A program made the translations under genes and the position numbers. A stretch of DNA of 43,745 nt from Treponema sp. (GTDB lineage Bacteria; Spirochaetota; Spirochaetia; Treponematales; Treponemataceae), in contig JAGCTZ010000182.1 of NCBI GenBank assembly GCA_017963165.1, positions 1 through 43,745 on the forward strand. The letters run 5' to 3'. The stretch's first letter is position 1; each line of letters begins with the position of its first letter. The notes beneath the pieces are model-generated. The model did no database searches, was not told the origin of the DNA, and worked only from the letters and a program-made list of their open reading frames with translations. Below are positions 16,300-26,892 of the stretch, in pieces.

Positions 16300-19200
16300 A
16301 AAAACGAAATTTATTTTTCAAGGTGTTTGCAGTTGCTTTAGCATTTACATTTACAATTATTTTTCCTGCAAGCTGTAAAAAAGAAAAAGCAGATGGAAAC
16401 ACCGTTGCATCCTTTAATATAAAACAAAAAAAGTCAGGCGGCGCTAACGCAAGTTATACTTCGCTAACTCTTAAAACCGAAAACAATCGGGTTACCTTTG
16501 CATCTATGACAGACTTCTTTAAGCCTGATTACACAGCCGAAGAACCAGATATGCCTGTTTCAAATGAAAAGACTGTTCAGGATAAGAACTCTAAAAAAGA
16601 TAAAAAGGGAAAGCAGACTTCTTCTTTTATTCCCGAAATAAAGAAAATCAGCGAATATAAAACTCAGTATTTTTCTGAAAGAAAATCTATTCCTTCGTAT
16701 ACTGCAGAAAAAACAGAAATAGAAGATGAAAATCTTTCAAGCACTGCTTTTAAAGTACAAGACTGGGGTCCTCAGACAAGCATTGTTTCCGAAGATGAGT
16801 ATCCAACCTTTTATGTAATTTTTTCTCAACCTGTTCGTGCTCTTGCAGCCTTGGATAAACCTTCTTCTACTTCTGATGTTGTTTCTATTACTCCTGCACT
16901 TAAAGGAACCTTCCACTGGTATGGCACACAACACCTGAGCTTTGAAGCCGAAGAACCAGCCGATCCTTCTGTTGAATATATTATCAAGGTTGAACCGACA
17001 CTTAAATCAATCTACGGAAATCCAATTACTGGAAATATAATTTTTAAGACAAAAGCCGAGCCTGTAAAAATCAAAAATATTTATGGCGGTTATATAAGCG
17101 GTTGGGATTGTGCGTATGATAATACAACTGGTGCACTTCCCGCTTACGAAAACAGAGTGTTTGTCAGAACTAACTATCTTTTAAAGGCAGAATCTCTTGC
17201 AGACAAGCTCCAGATTATTATTGGTTACAGAGAGCTTTCAAAAAATGAATTTACTGTCGAAGCAGATTTTACAAACAAATCCTTCAGTTACTGGCAGAAT
17301 GAGCCTGCCTGCGACAAGGAAAGACAGACAAGTAATTCTTTTATTGTCACAATAAATACAACAATTCCGCACAATGAAGTAATCACCCTTAAATCAAAAG
17401 ATGACACACAGCGCTTTACCTACAAAACCCTTCAGCCGTTTGACCGCGTAAGAGTTGATGATTATGCACAATATACAGAAGGCAATATGGGAAATCCTCT
17501 TAAGGTAGTATTTACTCAGGCTGTGAGCGAACAGATGGTTACTGATTATATGTATGTTCAGGATGCAGCTGGTAACAAGATTCCTATTACAAAGGATAAT
17601 ATTTTAATAAACGGACGCTATCTTACAATTCACAGTCTGCCACTGGAATTAAATACCGAATATAAGCTTTTTATCTGCATAGGTTTTAAAGATATTTATG
17701 GTCAAACTTACAGCGATGGACAGTATAATTACTATTACACCTTTAAGACAAAGCCTGTTAAAGCATATGTAAATTATCTGGATAGCGGTGCACGAATGCT
17801 TGAGGCTCAATTCCCGCACAAGCTTATTTATGAACATCAGAATATAATGGCTGGGTCTTATTACAAAATCCGCGAATTTAAAAATCCGCTTTATGTAAAA
17901 ACAGACGGCATTCTTATAGAAGACGAAACCTTTATAGACCGTGGAACAGAAAATCAGCGTCATTTTGAAGAAATTAATCTTGATCCTTATCTAACAAATG
18001 GTTATGGCTTTGTACGCTTTGATGCAAGCACCCGCTTTAAGGATTTTGATTATTGGACAGATGAAGAAATAATCAAGAAAGAAGAAAATGTCCTTACAAT
18101 CCAGGTAACAGATCTTGGAATTACAACCCGTATGGGAATCAACCGTGCTGTTGTAATGGTACGTAGCCTTTCTACAAATGAACCAGTTGCCGATGCCGAT
18201 GTTTACATTCTTCAGGATTGCACGAATGTTGCAGGCGACCCGCTTAATCAGCTTATTGCTCAGGGAAAAACAGACAGCAATGGTCTTGCAGTAATTAATT
18301 ATACAGAAGACCAGATTAAAGCCTATGAAAGCGTAGAAAAATATAATTACTATTATGATGACAACCTTACTGTTTACGTAGAAAAAGGTTATGACAAGGC
18401 AATGTTTACACCAAAGTCTCACAACACCTGGAGAGACGGTGTAACTACCGGTTCACGACAGAATGCCCGCAAGCCTGTTCAAAGAACCTTTATGTTTGTG
18501 GACCGCTATCTTTACAAGCCTGGTGAAATTGTAACCTTCCGCGGAATAGACAGAGATCAGGTGTTAGGCGCAATTAACGTTCATACCGGTGATTACACAA
18601 TTACTGCCGAAGAAGGCTGGTGGAACGGAGAGCAGATTATTGAACCTATTAAAGGAACTCTTTCTTCTTCTGGCGGCTTCTATGGTTCATTTAAGATTCC
18701 TGATTCACAGGAGCCTGGTTACTATAACATTATTTACAAGAGAGCCGAAGCAGAAGGCAAATATGATTATCAATCAATCCGTTTCCAGATTGCAGAATTT
18801 GAACGTGTAAAGACAACTGCTTCGCTTACTGCTCCAGATATTACTTATTACAACGGAGACACTCTTACAGCAGAGCTTTCGGCTGAATATCTGGCTGGCG
18901 GAGTTTTAAGCGGCGCAAGCTATTCCGGAACCTGGTATAAACGTGCTTCTTCTCCAAGCTTTAATACACCGGAAACAAAAGGCTACAACTTTAGTCCTGA
19001 TGTATATTCTTACGGCTCTTATTACTCTGACGTAAACGGTACACTCGACGGCGATGGCAAAGCATTCCTTGTCTGCAATTCAGAAAAAATAACTGACGGT
19101 TCTGCTTATACATACCGAATCGAAGCAAACGTGACAGACATTTCTAACCAGAGAATTTCGAGACAGACTTCGATGATTGTTCATCCGGCAAAATTCTATG

Positions 19201-22200
19201 TGGGTGTTAAGAGAAGTTCAAACACAAACGGGTTTGCCAAGACTAACACAAAGTTAGATTTCTCTTACATTCTTACAGATACACAGGGAAATCTTCTTGA
19301 AAACCCTACGATAAAAGCTGCAGAACTTTCATATGAGCTTTCACGCGAAGAATGGACAATGATTCATGAGCAGAGTATAGACAATACTGTTTATACAAAA
19401 TACGAAAAGCAGATTATTGACGAAGCCAAGGGCAGCCTTAAAATTGAATCAAACGGAACACTTTCTATTACTCCTGTAAGCTCCGGCTGGTATACACTCA
19501 GACTTATTGGTATTGATAAAGACGACAACAAGGTTATTACCGAATATGAATTCTATGTAACAGGCGGTCAGACTTACAGCTACAATGATTATAATTCCGA
19601 AGCAATTACACTTACACCTGATCAGTCGCAGTACAATCCTGGAGACACAGCACAGATTCTTATGGAATGTCCTCTCCCTGCCGGCGACTATCTTATTACT
19701 GTAGAACGCGAAGGAATCTTTACAGAAGAAATCAAGCATTTTGATTCTCCGTCAAATGTAATTGAAATTCCTATTGCTTCAAATTATGTTCCTGTCATCT
19801 ATGTTGCAGTTTCTTCTTATTCTGTACGACACGGAACTCCAACTCATCAATACGGCGAACCAGACCTTGATAAGCCAAAAGGCTACTTTGGTGTTACACC
19901 TGTTTTTGTAAATCCTTATGTAAGAGCCTTCTCTGTAACAGTAGAAAGTGACAAACCTTCTTACAAGCCTGGCGAAACAGCAACACTTACTCTTACTGCA
20001 ACAAAGGGTGGAAAAGCCTTGAGCAATGCAGAGCTTACAGTAATGGCTGTAGACCGCGGTGTTATTGATGTTGTAGATTATCATGTTCAGAATCCTATTG
20101 ATTTCTTCTACTCAAGCTACAACTTCCCTCTTCGCGTAAAGGGTGGTGATTCACGAGCACTTCTTATGGATCCTGTAACTTACAGTATTAAAGATTTGCA
20201 GGGTGGTGACTCTGAGGATGAAGAAAAAGATGAAGATGAACGCAAGGACTTCAGGCCAACTGCAGTCTTTGAACCGGCTGTCGTAACTGATAAGAACGGT
20301 AAGGCAACAGTAACATTTAAAGTTCCAGACAGTCTTACTACTTACAGAGTTACAGCCTTTGGTGTAAAGGACGACCTTTTTGCATTGCAGGAAGATGAGT
20401 TTACAGTTCAGAATCCAATCAATGTTCAGCAGGTTCAGCCGCGAAGATTAAGGGAACGCGATACTGCAGAATGTGGTGTTCTTATTACAAACCTTGATGC
20501 AAACGGCCACGACGTTACAATTTCTCTTGAAACACGCTCTCCTACCAAAAATACAGCACAGGATGAACTTGAAGGAAGAATTACAGTTCCTGGAAAAGCC
20601 TTTATTGACGGAGAAGCAGAACATACAGTTTATGTTGAATCAGGTGATTCTACTGTCGTTTACTTTAATGTAGGCGCAGAAACAGAAGGTACAGTCGAGC
20701 TTGTTTATACAGTAAAATCTGACATCATTAATGAAAAGCTCAACTCTCCTATTAAGATTGAAAAAACATATACTTATGAAACTGTAACGTCACTCGGAAC
20801 AATTGATAACGAATCTGACAATGCAAAGGCTATTGAGCAGATTGCAATTCCTGGCTTTGCAAAGGATGGCCGTGGTGATCTTACATTTACAATTGATGCA
20901 ACAAGACTCGGAATTCTTGGCGGCGCTGTAAATTATCTGTTTGATTATCCATACGGTTGTCTTGAGCAGCAGTCAGCAAGAATCCTTCCGTTAATTGCAT
21001 TTAAGGAATACATTGATGTCTTTGGTCTTGATTCAAAGATTGCAGACATCGACAAATGTATAAAAACTTATCTTGCTTCCTGGGGAAAATATCAGCTTTC
21101 TAACGGAGGCTTCCCTTACTGGCCTTCGGGTTCTGTTTCTTCTGCTTATGTAAGTTTGAGAATGGCATACATCTATGCACTTGGAATTAACAGAGGCTAT
21201 AAAGAAGCAGATTTTGGTTTCGAAATTAAACCTTTGCTGAATTATATTTACAGCCAGTCTGTCATTCACACAGATTCAAGCTATGATTATACAAAGGCTT
21301 ACACTGCTTACATTTATTGTCTGCTCGGAAAATCAGACATGGATATGATAATGGATTCTCTTTACAACAAGCGCGACGACCTTAGCCTTTCTGCAGAAGC
21401 AATGCTTGGTCTTGCATACGTTGCAAGAGGCAACAGAAACAACGGTCTTCAGAAAGCAGAAGTTCTTGCTCAGCATATCCGCCAATACTTAAAGCCTGAT
21501 ACCCGCACTGTAACTGTACTTAGAAAGACACGTTCAAATATGTGGGACTGGTACAATTCGGACACAGAGCAGATGGCAACAATTCTTCAGTTCCTTTGTT
21601 CTGTTAATCCAAATGACCAGATGGTAGACAAGCTTATCTACACACTTTTACAGGAACAGAAACACGGTTACTGGACAAACACAGCTTCTACTTCTCGTGT
21701 ACTCGAAGCAATCTACACTTACATAAAGGAACGTAAGTTAGACGAAACTAACTATACTGCAGATATGACTCTTGCCGGTTCTAAAGTAATAAGCGGAACC
21801 TTTAATGGAGCAGCAGCAAAACCTAAGACACTTTCTCTTCCATTTGAAGATGAAATTATTGCTAAGCTTCAGAAGGATAAAGCAGAAAACCTTACTATCC
21901 AAAAGGATGGAAAAGGAAACCTTTATTACACTGTAGAAATGCGTTATGCACTTCCTGATGAATATCTTGAAGCACGAAGCGAAGGTCTTAAGGTTGAATA
22001 TACAATTATCGATGGAGAAACAGGGGAAGTTGTAAACAAGAGCGATTCTTCTGACTGTCTGTTGAATCTTACAAGCGGAAAGGTTTACAAAGCTTCTATA
22101 AGAGTCGAAGCACATAAAGATTATGAATATGTTGCTCTTCGCGCTCCTATTCCTTCGGGCGCCGAAATACTTGATTCTTCATTTGTAACAACAGGCTCCC

Positions 22201-22436
22201 TTGATGAAGATGATAATTCAAACTGGAGCTGGAGACACTGGCTCAGTAATAAGATTATCCGCGACAACGAAGTTCAATTCTTCTGGGATTCATTTGGTTC
22301 CGGCGCAACAACTGTAAACTTTACATTCCGTGCTTCACGAAGAGGTATTTATCCTGTTCCTCCTGTTCAGGCTGAATGTATGTATGAACCGGAAACCTTT
22401 GGACGTGGCGACGGATACCTTTGTATTATTGAATGA
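16296..22436 (+). CDS. bacterial alpha-2-macroglobulin lipoprotein (YfhM type)
   Basis: 2046 residues. The signal peptide ends at a relaxed lipobox (FPASC, Cys at about 28), so it is membrane-anchored in the periplasm. The order is a charged linker, an N-terminal MG-domain array with GRVP-like beta-sandwiches, a macroglobulin core (FRPTAVFEPAVVTDKNGKA; VPDSLTTYRVTAFGV), a thioester site YPYGCLEQQ (Cys near residue 1555), an alpha/alpha toroid and a C-terminal receptor-like domain. The thioester is intact, so it should covalently trap attacking proteases. It is coupled by ATGA overlaps to the gene before and to pbpC after. The alpha-2-macroglobulin plus PBP1C pair is a known envelope-defence and repair arrangement. 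Confidence 0.93.
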   Translation: MKKRNLFFKVFAVALAFTFTIIFPASCKKEKADGNTVASFNIKQKKSGGANASYTSLTLKTENNRVTFASMTDFFKPDYTAEEPDMPVSNEKTVQDKNSKKDKKGKQTSSFIPEIKKISEYKTQYFSERKSIPSYTAEKTEIEDENLSSTAFKVQDWGPQTSIVSEDEYPTFYVIFSQPVRALAALDKPSSTSDVVSITPALKGTFHWYGTQHLSFEAEEPADPSVEYIIKVEPTLKSIYGNPITGNIIFKTKAEPVKIKNIYGGYISGWDCAYDNTTGALPAYENRVFVRTNYLLKAESLADKLQIIIGYRELSKNEFTVEADFTNKSFSYWQNEPACDKERQTSNSFIVTINTTIPHNEVITLKSKDDTQRFTYKTLQPFDRVRVDDYAQYTEGNMGNPLKVVFTQAVSEQMVTDYMYVQDAAGNKIPITKDNILINGRYLTIHSLPLELNTEYKLFICIGFKDIYGQTYSDGQYNYYYTFKTKPVKAYVNYLDSGARMLEAQFPHKLIYEHQNIMAGSYYKIREFKNPLYVKTDGILIEDETFIDRGTENQRHFEEINLDPYLTNGYGFVRFDASTRFKDFDYWTDEEIIKKEENVLTIQVTDLGITTRMGINRAVVMVRSLSTNEPVADADVYILQDCTNVAGDPLNQLIAQGKTDSNGLAVINYTEDQIKAYESVEKYNYYYDDNLTVYVEKGYDKAMFTPKSHNTWRDGVTTGSRQNARKPVQRTFMFVDRYLYKPGEIVTFRGIDRDQVLGAINVHTGDYTITAEEGWWNGEQIIEPIKGTLSSSGGFYGSFKIPDSQEPGYYNIIYKRAEAEGKYDYQSIRFQIAEFERVKTTASLTAPDITYYNGDTLTAELSAEYLAGGVLSGASYSGTWYKRASSPSFNTPETKGYNFSPDVYSYGSYYSDVNGTLDGDGKAFLVCNSEKITDGSAYTYRIEANVTDISNQRISRQTSMIVHPAKFYVGVKRSSNTNGFAKTNTKLDFSYILTDTQGNLLENPTIKAAELSYELSREEWTMIHEQSIDNTVYTKYEKQIIDEAKGSLKIESNGTLSITPVSSGWYTLRLIGIDKDDNKVITEYEFYVTGGQTYSYNDYNSEAITLTPDQSQYNPGDTAQILMECPLPAGDYLITVEREGIFTEEIKHFDSPSNVIEIPIASNYVPVIYVAVSSYSVRHGTPTHQYGEPDLDKPKGYFGVTPVFVNPYVRAFSVTVESDKPSYKPGETATLTLTATKGGKALSNAELTVMAVDRGVIDVVDYHVQNPIDFFYSSYNFPLRVKGGDSRALLMDPVTYSIKDLQGGDSEDEEKDEDERKDFRPTAVFEPAVVTDKNGKATVTFKVPDSLTTYRVTAFGVKDDLFALQEDEFTVQNPINVQQVQPRRLRERDTAECGVLITNLDANGHDVTISLETRSPTKNTAQDELEGRITVPGKAFIDGEAEHTVYVESGDSTVVYFNVGAETEGTVELVYTVKSDIINEKLNSPIKIEKTYTYETVTSLGTIDNESDNAKAIEQIAIPGFAKDGRGDLTFTIDATRLGILGGAVNYLFDYPYGCLEQQSARILPLIAFKEYIDVFGLDSKIADIDKCIKTYLASWGKYQLSNGGFPYWPSGSVSSAYVSLRMAYIYALGINRGYKEADFGFEIKPLLNYIYSQSVIHTDSSYDYTKAYTAYIYCLLGKSDMDMIMDSLYNKRDDLSLSAEAMLGLAYVARGNRNNGLQKAEVLAQHIRQYLKPDTRTVTVLRKTRSNMWDWYNSDTEQMATILQFLCSVNPNDQMVDKLIYTLLQEQKHGYWTNTASTSRVLEAIYTYIKERKLDETNYTADMTLAGSKVISGTFNGAAAKPKTLSLPFEDEIIAKLQKDKAENLTIQKDGKGNLYYTVEMRYALPDEYLEARSEGLKVEYTIIDGETGEVVNKSDSSDCLLNLTSGKVYKASIRVEAHKDYEYVALRAPIPSGAEILDSSFVTTGSLDEDDNSNWSWRHWLSNKIIRDNEVQFFWDSFGSGATTVNFTFRASRRGIYPVPPVQAECMYEPETFGRGDGYLCIIE

Positions 22437-24646
22437 TAAAGCGTTTCAGGGTTTTACAGATTATATTCTTTTCTCTGGCAGGCGTGATAATTACATCACG
22501 TCTGCTGCTGCTTGTCTTTCCTTATCCGGCTTTAAAAGCTTTTGAACAGCAGCCCTATTCAACTGTCATTTATGACACAAATGGGGAGCTGCTTCAGGTA
22601 ACTGCTCTGGAACAGGGAGGACGGCGAGAATACACTGCTTACAACGAGCTTCCAAAAGCTGTAAAAAAAGCGTTTATAAAAGCAGAAGACAGTAACTTTT
22701 ATCTTCATCATGGCACAGATTATATTGCACTTTGCCGGGCTGCCATTCAGAATATTAAGAACAAAAAAATTGTTCGCGGAGGATCTACAATTACAATGCA
22801 GCTTGTAAAAATGATGAACGACAGCAATGATATTTCTGTTTCGCGAAAACTCCACGATATTTTTTATGCAAACGTAATAGAAGCAAAAAGGTCAAAAAGA
22901 AAGATTCTAGAGCTTTATCTGAACAGCCTTTATTTTGGTCACAATACCACAGGAATTGCTTCCGCAGCCAGAACCTTTTACGGCCGCAAGCTTACAGAAC
23001 TTTCCGCAGAACAAATCTGCTGTCTTGCAGTTATTCCGCGAAACCCCACAATGTATGACCCTATAAAAAATCCCGATAACTGTGCCCAACGAGCCTGTGA
23101 ACTTTATAACAAGGTTTTTCACAAAAAGCTTTTGCCACAGGAATTCAGCATTTTTTTACCAAAGTCTGTTTTTTCTTATCCTTATGAAGCGCCACATTAT
23201 GTAAGGCACATCTTACAGACAGAAGATAAAACTACTGTCAAAACACTTTCTATAAATCTTGAACTTCAGCGATATGCAGAGCGTCTATTAAATGATGCAC
23301 TTACTCAGGCACAAGACAGCCGAATTTCTAATGCAAGTCTTTTACTTATAGAAAATAAAACAGGAACACCTCTTGTATGGGCAGGTAATGCACAGTTTTT
23401 TGACGAAGAACACAGCGGACAGATTGATGGCGTTCTTATAAAAAATCAGCCGGGAAGTTCGATGAAGCCTTTCCTTTATGCGCTTGCGCTTGAAACTACA
23501 GACGACCAGGAACAGCCGGAATTTTTGCCTAACACAATTATTGCAGATATTCCGCAGGAATTTGGTGACGAAAAACTATATATTCCTTCGAACTTTAATA
23601 ACAGATATAACGGGCCTGTTCGTTTACGAATTGCGCTAGCTTCAAGTCTGAATGTACCCGCAGTTTATGTATTAAACAAAATTGGTGTTGATAATTATTT
23701 GAACAAGCTTTTTGATCTTGGGTTTGAATCACTTAGAAAAACAGGAAAGGATGCCGACTTAGGACTTGCGCTTGGAGCAGGCGAAGTAACATTAAATGAA
23801 CTTGTTACAGCCTTTGCAGTTTTTGTTCGCGACGGCAAAGATTTTAATGATAATCAGATTTATGAAACAGATACTGCAAGAATAATCTGTTCCATGCTTT
23901 CTGATAAAGCGGCACGTTCTCTTGGTTTTGGTTATTCCCAGACCTTTGAAACAAAATATCCGTCTATATTCAAAACAGGAACTTCGAATCAGTATCAGAA
24001 TATTATTGCACTGGGAGCAACAAAGGAATATACAATCGGTGTGTGGATGGGTAACTTTAGCGGACAGACAGTTGTAGGCAAAACGGGAAGTTCGCTTCCT
24101 GCGTGGGTTGCAAAGAACCTTTTAGATTATATTTACGGCGACCAGACTTCTTACAAAAAACTGGAATTTGATGAACCGGAAAACTGGACTAAACAAAAAG
24201 TCTGTTCTTTATCAGGGATGTTAGCAGGTCCTAATTGCCAGGCTACAGTTCATGAATATTGCAGAAATGATTTATCTTATGAACAATGCAACTGGCATAA
24301 AAATGAAGAAGGTGTCATTCAAACTGTTTATCCTTCTGAATACCAGCAATGGGCACGAACAACAAAACCGGATGTCAGGATTGACTACTCTACTTCACCG
24401 CTTTATATTCAGTCTCCAAATAATAATGCTCTTTTTTATTATTCTGAATTGCATAAAGAAAAACAGGCTGTTTCTGTAGAAGTATTTGGTGGTAAGGAAG
24501 ATATGCTCGACGTTTACTATGATGAAGAATTCTTTGCAAAGATAACGCGCCCGTTTACTTTCCAGCTACCTGTTGAACGTGGCGAACATATTTGTACTGT
24601 AATCTGTGGTGACGAAATCGACAGAATACGGTTTGTTATAAAGTAG
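22433..24646 (+). CDS. pbpC: penicillin-binding protein 1C
   Basis: 737 residues with one N-terminal membrane anchor. The GT51 glycosyltransferase domain has KAEDSNFYLHHG (catalytic Glu near residue 85) and RGGSTITMQLVK. The transpeptidase domain has the SxxK box PGSSMKPF, the SxN box SSLNVP and the KTG box FKTGTSN. The C-terminal BiPBP_C-type domain starts after about residue 650. It polymerises and cross-links peptidoglycan in the periplasm. It starts inside the stop of the macroglobulin gene (ATGA) and its last 11 bases overlap the convergent PII-like gene. Confidence 0.93.
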   Translation: MIKRFRVLQIIFFSLAGVIITSRLLLLVFPYPALKAFEQQPYSTVIYDTNGELLQVTALEQGGRREYTAYNELPKAVKKAFIKAEDSNFYLHHGTDYIALCRAAIQNIKNKKIVRGGSTITMQLVKMMNDSNDISVSRKLHDIFYANVIEAKRSKRKILELYLNSLYFGHNTTGIASAARTFYGRKLTELSAEQICCLAVIPRNPTMYDPIKNPDNCAQRACELYNKVFHKKLLPQEFSIFLPKSVFSYPYEAPHYVRHILQTEDKTTVKTLSINLELQRYAERLLNDALTQAQDSRISNASLLLIENKTGTPLVWAGNAQFFDEEHSGQIDGVLIKNQPGSSMKPFLYALALETTDDQEQPEFLPNTIIADIPQEFGDEKLYIPSNFNNRYNGPVRLRIALASSLNVPAVYVLNKIGVDNYLNKLFDLGFESLRKTGKDADLGLALGAGEVTLNELVTAFAVFVRDGKDFNDNQIYETDTARIICSMLSDKAARSLGFGYSQTFETKYPSIFKTGTSNQYQNIIALGATKEYTIGVWMGNFSGQTVVGKTGSSLPAWVAKNLLDYIYGDQTSYKKLEFDEPENWTKQKVCSLSGMLAGPNCQATVHEYCRNDLSYEQCNWHKNEEGVIQTVYPSEYQQWARTTKPDVRIDYSTSPLYIQSPNNNALFYYSELHKEKQAVSVEVFGGKEDMLDVYYDEEFFAKITRPFTFQLPVERGEHICTVICGDEIDRIRFVIK

Positions 24647-25304
24647 ATTTTCCAAGCAGTTTAAAGCCTTTTGCTTCGTTAGAAAAAATAATTCCACTGC
24701 CCGCTTTTTCAAAACAGGAAAGAGCAGAAACGGCTTCTACAATTGCCTGACGCTTTTCCTGCGGAACAAGAATCATAAGCATTTCTTTTTCGGGAACAAT
24801 GTCTACCCCAAAAAAAGTAGAATCTCCTTCGCGGGCTGTACCTCTGGCACCAATGATTGTTCCGCCGCCAGCACCGGCTTTTCTTGCAGCAGCCATAGCA
24901 TCCTCTGCATAGCCCTTGTTCACGATTATATTTATCATTTCATATTTTTCCATTTTTTCTTCTCCTGTCAAAGCCTGTTCCTGCTCCAGATTTGGAGTTT
25001 TTGTTACGTTTCCGGCTTTCATAAAACCATCTACATCAATTGTAAACAGAACACCAAAATGTGCCTTTTTAGAACTACAAGCTTCTTCGATTCGGGCGCA
25101 AACTTCATCGGCAATTTTCTGTTCAACAATGTTCATCGTAATATCCTTTGAAGTATCGCCTAATCCCAAAAGCTGAAGCACACTGTTTGAGGCAGTTCCC
25201 CGCCCCATTAGGATTGTACCTCCGCCTGCACCAGCCTGCTTTGCAGCATTTGTAATAAGTTCCCCGCTTTCGTGTGGAACAATACATATTATCAGCTTAT
25301 ACAC
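24636..25304 (-). CDS. tandem PII-like regulatory protein (two fused domains)
   Basis: About 222 residues made of two PII-like halves. Each half carries the loop signature AGAGGGTI followed by an RGT motif (first half GGGTILMGRGTAS, second GGGTIIGARGTARE), joined near residue 115. Canonical PII proteins are single-domain trimers of about 112 residues, so the fusion is unusual. GTG at 25304 (VYKLIICIV) is preferred; a GTG four codons earlier lies within the Shine-Dalgarno AAGGAGG itself. It overlaps the DUF1538 gene by 8 bases and very likely regulates that transporter (inference from context). Effector binding cannot be judged by eye. Confidence 0.8.
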   Translation of the reverse strand: MYKLIICIVPHESGELITNAAKQAGAGGGTILMGRGTASNSVLQLLGLGDTSKDITMNIVEQKIADEVCARIEEACSSKKAHFGVLFTIDVDGFMKAGNVTKTPNLEQEQALTGEEKMEKYEMINIIVNKGYAEDAMAAARKAGAGGGTIIGARGTAREGDSTFFGVDIVPEKEMLMILVPQEKRQAIVEAVSALSCFEKAGSGIIFSNEAKGFKLLGKSTL

Positions 25305-26865
25305 TTTGAGCTTCACCTCCTTGTTTTGGATTTGAGCTTTTTTTCTTAAAAATAATTCCCATTATTTGAATTGCAATAAGCGGCATCATTGCAACAAGTG
25401 CAATTACACCAAAGGAATCGCCGCTGCCCGAGCCTGCACTTGCTGCTCCAATTGCAAACGAAAGTACAAATGTAGAAGTAAGAGGACCAGATGCAACGCC
25501 TCCAGAATCAAAGGCAATTCCTGTAAACATTTCGGGACAGAAAAACATCAGTATCATCGAAATGATATATCCCGGAACAAGCAAAAGTCTTATATCAAAA
25601 CCGGCAATTGCACGCCACATTGCAAGCCCAATTGCAACTGCAGTTCCTACAGAAAGAAATGTCAGCAGAACCTTACGCCTTATAGTACCGCCACTTACAT
25701 TTTCTACCTGTTCACTAAGACACCAGACAGCAGGCTCGGCACATACAATAATTGCACCAAGCACGAGTCCTGAAAGAATAAGCAGGAACAACCAGATTCC
25801 ACCACGCTCAAATGCAAGCGCACCAAACTGTTCGCCAAGGATTTTTCCTGTCTTCATAAAGCCACCATAGACTCCTGTAAGAAAAACAGTAAGTCCTAAA
25901 AAGCTGTAGGCAAAACCTATGAGCATTCTTATAACCTGGCGTAATGTCATTTTTAAAAGAAAAATCTGGAAAATAATAAACAGGCCGAAAAGCGGTGCAA
26001 TTGAAATAAGAGATTCGTGAAGGACGGAACGAATTACGCTGGATACAGAGAATACCCCTTCGAGAGCCTCAGGGACCACAGATGTCGCCGCAGGGACAGC
26101 AGATGCAAGCTCTTGGACCACAGGGACAGTAGATGCAAGTTCCGGAGCCATTACCGTGGTCCCTGAGCCTGTCGAAGGGCCGCCCTTGGCAATCACAATT
26201 GCATAAACAATCACCGCAAGCACCGGCCCAACAGACGAAATACCTGTAAGCCCAAAAGAATTATCATCTTTACCGGCACGTACAGAAGAAACACCAAGCC
26301 CCAGCGCCATTATAAAAGGAACAGTCATAGGCCCTGTTGTTGCACCGCCCGAATCAAAGCCAATTCCTATAAACGAATCGGGAGCAAAAAATGCAACAAT
26401 AAAAAGTATTGTATAGGAAACAAAAAGCGTCCATTTTAAGGAAAGATTTAGGACAGTCCTAAGAAGCCCTGCCATTATAAAAATACCGACACCGCCGGCT
26501 ATAACAAACGTAAACGCAATTTTATTAACCTGCGGAAAAACGCCTCTAACCTGATCTCCAAAAACCTGAATATCGGGCTCGGCAGCAGTTACAACAAAAC
26601 CAATTACAAAAGCACTTGCAAGCAGCAACCCAAGATTCTTCTTTTTTGTCAGGGCTGCACCACAACGTTCACCCATTGGTTGGATTCCCAAATCAACACC
26701 TAGAAGAAAAACCGTTAGCCCAATGATAAGAAGAAGCCCGCTTATAAAAAACCGAAGAAGTAATGCAGGTTCAAGCGGCACGATAGTCAAGCCTAACAGG
26801 AACACAATCGCCATTACAGGGAGAACAGATATTGCAGTTTCTTTAAACTTGCGCAGTATATTCAT
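25297..26865 (-). CDS. DUF1538-family membrane transporter-like protein
   Basis: 522 residues, about twelve membrane segments arranged as two DUF1538 repeats. Each half carries a GIGFDSGGATTGPMTVPF-like motif (second copy GIAFDSGGVASGPLTS) and a CAEP/AAEP motif. A 42-codon insert (about 26055-26180) between the halves is bounded by inverted copies of the dispersed palindromic element and replaces a cytoplasmic or periplasmic loop without breaking the frame. The substrate is unknown. The family is often found beside PII-like genes, as here. The gene follows luxS by 27 bases. Confidence 0.83.
   Translation of the reverse strand: MNILRKFKETAISVLPVMAIVFLLGLTIVPLEPALLLRFFISGLLLIIGLTVFLLGVDLGIQPMGERCGAALTKKKNLGLLLASAFVIGFVVTAAEPDIQVFGDQVRGVFPQVNKIAFTFVIAGGVGIFIMAGLLRTVLNLSLKWTLFVSYTILFIVAFFAPDSFIGIGFDSGGATTGPMTVPFIMALGLGVSSVRAGKDDNSFGLTGISSVGPVLAVIVYAIVIAKGGPSTGSGTTVMAPELASTVPVVQELASAVPAATSVVPEALEGVFSVSSVIRSVLHESLISIAPLFGLFIIFQIFLLKMTLRQVIRMLIGFAYSFLGLTVFLTGVYGGFMKTGKILGEQFGALAFERGGIWLFLLILSGLVLGAIIVCAEPAVWCLSEQVENVSGGTIRRKVLLTFLSVGTAVAIGLAMWRAIAGFDIRLLLVPGYIISMILMFFCPEMFTGIAFDSGGVASGPLTSTFVLSFAIGAASAGSGSGDSFGVIALVAMMPLIAIQIMGIIFKKKSSNPKQGGEAQSV
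26055..26180. repeat. in-frame element bounded by inverted palindromic repeats inside DUF1538 gene
   Basis: CCCCTTCGAGAGCCTCAGGG begins at 26055 and the inverted copy GGTCCCTGAGCCTGTCGAAG ends near 26180. The span is 126 bases, exactly 42 codons. The interior has degenerate CAGGGACAG / GATGCAAG repeats. The encoded peptide is Pro/Ser/Thr/Ala-rich. Confidence 0.8.
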
Positions 26866-26892
26866 ACTCTAGTGTTTTGATTATCTGTAAAA

